A stretch of DNA of 12,493 bases from CAYHDN01 sp964355425 (GTDB lineage: Bacteria > Patescibacteriota > UBA1384 > XYA2-FULL-43-10 > CAINNR01): the NCBI GenBank assembly GCA_964355425.1, contig CAYHDN010000024.1:1-12493 (forward strand). Reading direction: 5' to 3'. A program made the position numbers and the translations under genes. Position 1 is the first letter of the stretch; each line of letters opens with the position of its first letter. Shown here piece after piece: positions 11,495-12,493 of the stretch. Under the pieces are notes generated by a model, which was given only the letters and a program-made list of their open reading frames with translations, made no database searches and was not told where the DNA came from.

Positions 11495-12493
11495 TTAGAT
11501 TGGGAACCGAGAGCACATTTGGTGGACTTCAAGTTCGATCTCTGCTAGTTTTTTTTCGTTGTTCATATTTTCTGCGACTGTATTTATCATTTCAGCAATT
11601 CGCTGCATCTCCGCCGGGCCCATGCCGCGAGTTGTTATGGCCGGAGTGCCAATACGGATACCGGATGTTATTGTTGCCGGTTTATCATCGCCGGGAACAG
11701 AATTTTTATTAACTGTAATGCCGGCCTTTTCTAACGCACACTCAAAATCAGCACCGATAATATTTTTGTTTCGCAAATCAATTAGTGCCAGATGATTATC
11801 GCTGCCACCGGTAACCAAATCAAAATCATATTTTTGCAGCGATTCTACAAGTATTCTCATGTTCTGCAGAACTAGAGAAGAGTATTTCTTAAATGACGGC
11901 TGTAACGCTTCCTTAAAACAGACCGCTTTGGCGGCAATAATGTGTTCGAGCGGTCCGCCCTGAATTCCCGGGAACAATGCTTTATCAATTTTCCTTGCCA
12001 GTTTTTCATCATTGGTCAAAATTACTCCGCCACGCGGCCCGCGCAGAGTTTTGTGAGTTGTGGTGGTGACAATATCGGCAATTCTGATGGGGGACTGGTG
12101 GAATCCGGTTACAACTAGGCCGGCGATGTGGGCGATGTCAGCAATCAAGTAAGCGCCGACTTCGTCAGCTATTACTCGGAATTTTTTAAAATCAATTGTT
12201 CGCGGATAGGCAGAGTGTCCGCAAATAATAATTCTTGGCTTGACTTTCTTAGCAATTTTTAGAACTTTTTCGTAATCGATTAAACCGGTTTTTTCCGACA
12301 CCTCGTAGGTGTGGGAGGTAAAAATTTGGCCGGAAAAGGAGACCTTTGAGCCATGTGACAGATGTCCGCCGGACTGCAGTGATTGGCCAAGGATTTTGTC
12401 ACCCGGTTTAGCGACGGCGAGAAAAGCCGCCATGTTAGCTTGTGATCCGGAGTGAGGTTGGACATTGGCATATTTACATTTAAACAATTTTTT
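11495..12493 (-). CDS. glyA: Serine hydroxymethyltransferase, N-terminally truncated by the contig end
   Basis: PLP enzyme converting serine and THF to glycine and 5,10-methylene-THF, the main one-carbon source; that pool ultimately feeds the formyl donor of Fmt. The frame is open to the last base (KKLFKCKYANVQPHSGSQAN), so the TTG at 12487 is an internal Leu, and about 75-80 N-terminal residues are missing. Counting from that Leu: GGHLSHG (40-46), DIAHIAGLV (117-125, with the PLP-contacting Asp117 and His120), TTTTHKTLRGPRGG (141-154, with PLP-binding Lys146), and GIRIGTPAITTRGM (276-289). The C-terminus is complete. Two stretches, encoding residues 58-66 and 203-216, share DNA sequence with intergenic palindromes elsewhere in the window. 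Confidence 0.96.
   Translation of the reverse strand, partial: KKLFKCKYANVQPHSGSQANMAAFLAVAKPGDKILGQSLQSGGHLSHGSKVSFSGQIFTSHTYEVSEKTGLIDYEKVLKIAKKVKPRIIICGHSAYPRTIDFKKFRVIADEVGAYLIADIAHIAGLVVTGFHQSPIRIADIVTTTTHKTLRGPRGGVILTNDEKLARKIDKALFPGIQGGPLEHIIAAKAVCFKEALQPSFKKYSSLVLQNMRILVESLQKYDFDLVTGGSDNHLALIDLRNKNIIGADFECALEKAGITVNKNSVPGDDKPATITSGIRIGTPAITTRGMGPAEMQRIAEMINTVAENMNNEKKLAEIELEVHQMCSRFPI
11841..11879. repeat. glyA copy of the uvrB-downstream palindrome
   Basis: Matches 5781-5819 in inverted orientation at 37 of 39 bases; the only differences are the two bases at 11859-11860. It encodes about residues 203-216 of the GlyA fragment (SSLVLQNMRILVES), a stretch that fits the family without insertion. 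Confidence 0.85.
12291..12316. repeat. glyA copy of the miaB-upstream palindrome
   Basis: Matches the hairpin at 7663-7699 at 25 of 26 bases and keeps the palindromic core ACACCTCGTAGGTGT. It encodes about residues 58-66 (SHTYEVSEK) of the GlyA fragment, without disturbing its length. Confidence 0.8.

Noticed and set aside
11841..11879. In-frame insertion of a palindromic element into GlyA
   Set aside because: The encoded residues line up with the usual GlyA helix without extra length, so the DNA is shared or replaced, not added.
1..12493. UGA recoding as in Gracilibacteria/Absconditabacteria
   Set aside because: TGA ends uvrB, rplY and thrS at the expected family C-termini.
1..12493. CRISPR array, tRNA genes, insertion sequences
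   Set aside because: No regularly spaced direct repeats, no tRNA T-arm plus acceptor pairing, and no transposase or terminal inverted repeats were found by reading both strands.

Overview
The window looks like one complete assembled contig. It begins with 14 bases of Illumina adapter, and the genes at both ends are cut: a def-fmt fusion on the left and glyA on the right. The DNA is AT-rich, uses the standard code (TGA ends uvrB, rplY and thrS) and carries compact, streamlined bacterial housekeeping genes. Small single-gene deviations (a deformylase-formyltransferase fusion, ThrRS without TGS, MiaB without TRAM, charged tails on S16, KhpA and L25) suggest a reduced-genome lineage such as the Patescibacteria/CPR. 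That placement is inference; no 16S gene is present.

Left part (15-3035, + strand): protein N-terminus processing and ribosome/tRNA maturation. def-fmt is followed by rpsP, khpA and trmD. This is the classical rpsP-khpA-rimM-trmD-rplS cluster without rimM and rplS. trmD has its own promoter behind a terminator-like hairpin, and carries an in-frame palindromic insertion.

3036-3819: a GC-richer islet between trmD and uvrB, on the - strand. It holds an unrecognised Cys/His-containing protein gene and, upstream of it, a promoter-to-terminator unit of about 190 nt full of palindromes. That unit is probably a structured small RNA. Its -35 box overlaps the uvrB start codon.

3820-6963 (+): uvrB, a 42-bp perfect palindrome, then a zinc-ribbon protein and rplY (L25/CTC) sharing a promoter and ending at a strong bidirectional terminator. 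7035-7613 (-): an HD-domain hydrolase, divergent from miaB (7720-8745, +).

8787-9004 and 10968-11280 (+): two intergenic transcription units with the same near-consensus promoter (TTGACA, 17 bp, TACAAT), extensive secondary structure, terminal hairpins and no credible ORF. Both are strong candidates for noncoding RNA genes. Between them, thrS and a small two-helix membrane protein form a - strand operon. glyA (- strand) closes the window.

The most unusual signals are the two or three RNA genes and a set of dispersed palindromic sequences. Two palindromes in intergenic DNA (5773-5814 and 7663-7699) each have a near-identical copy inside the glyA coding sequence, and a third palindrome type sits inside trmD.
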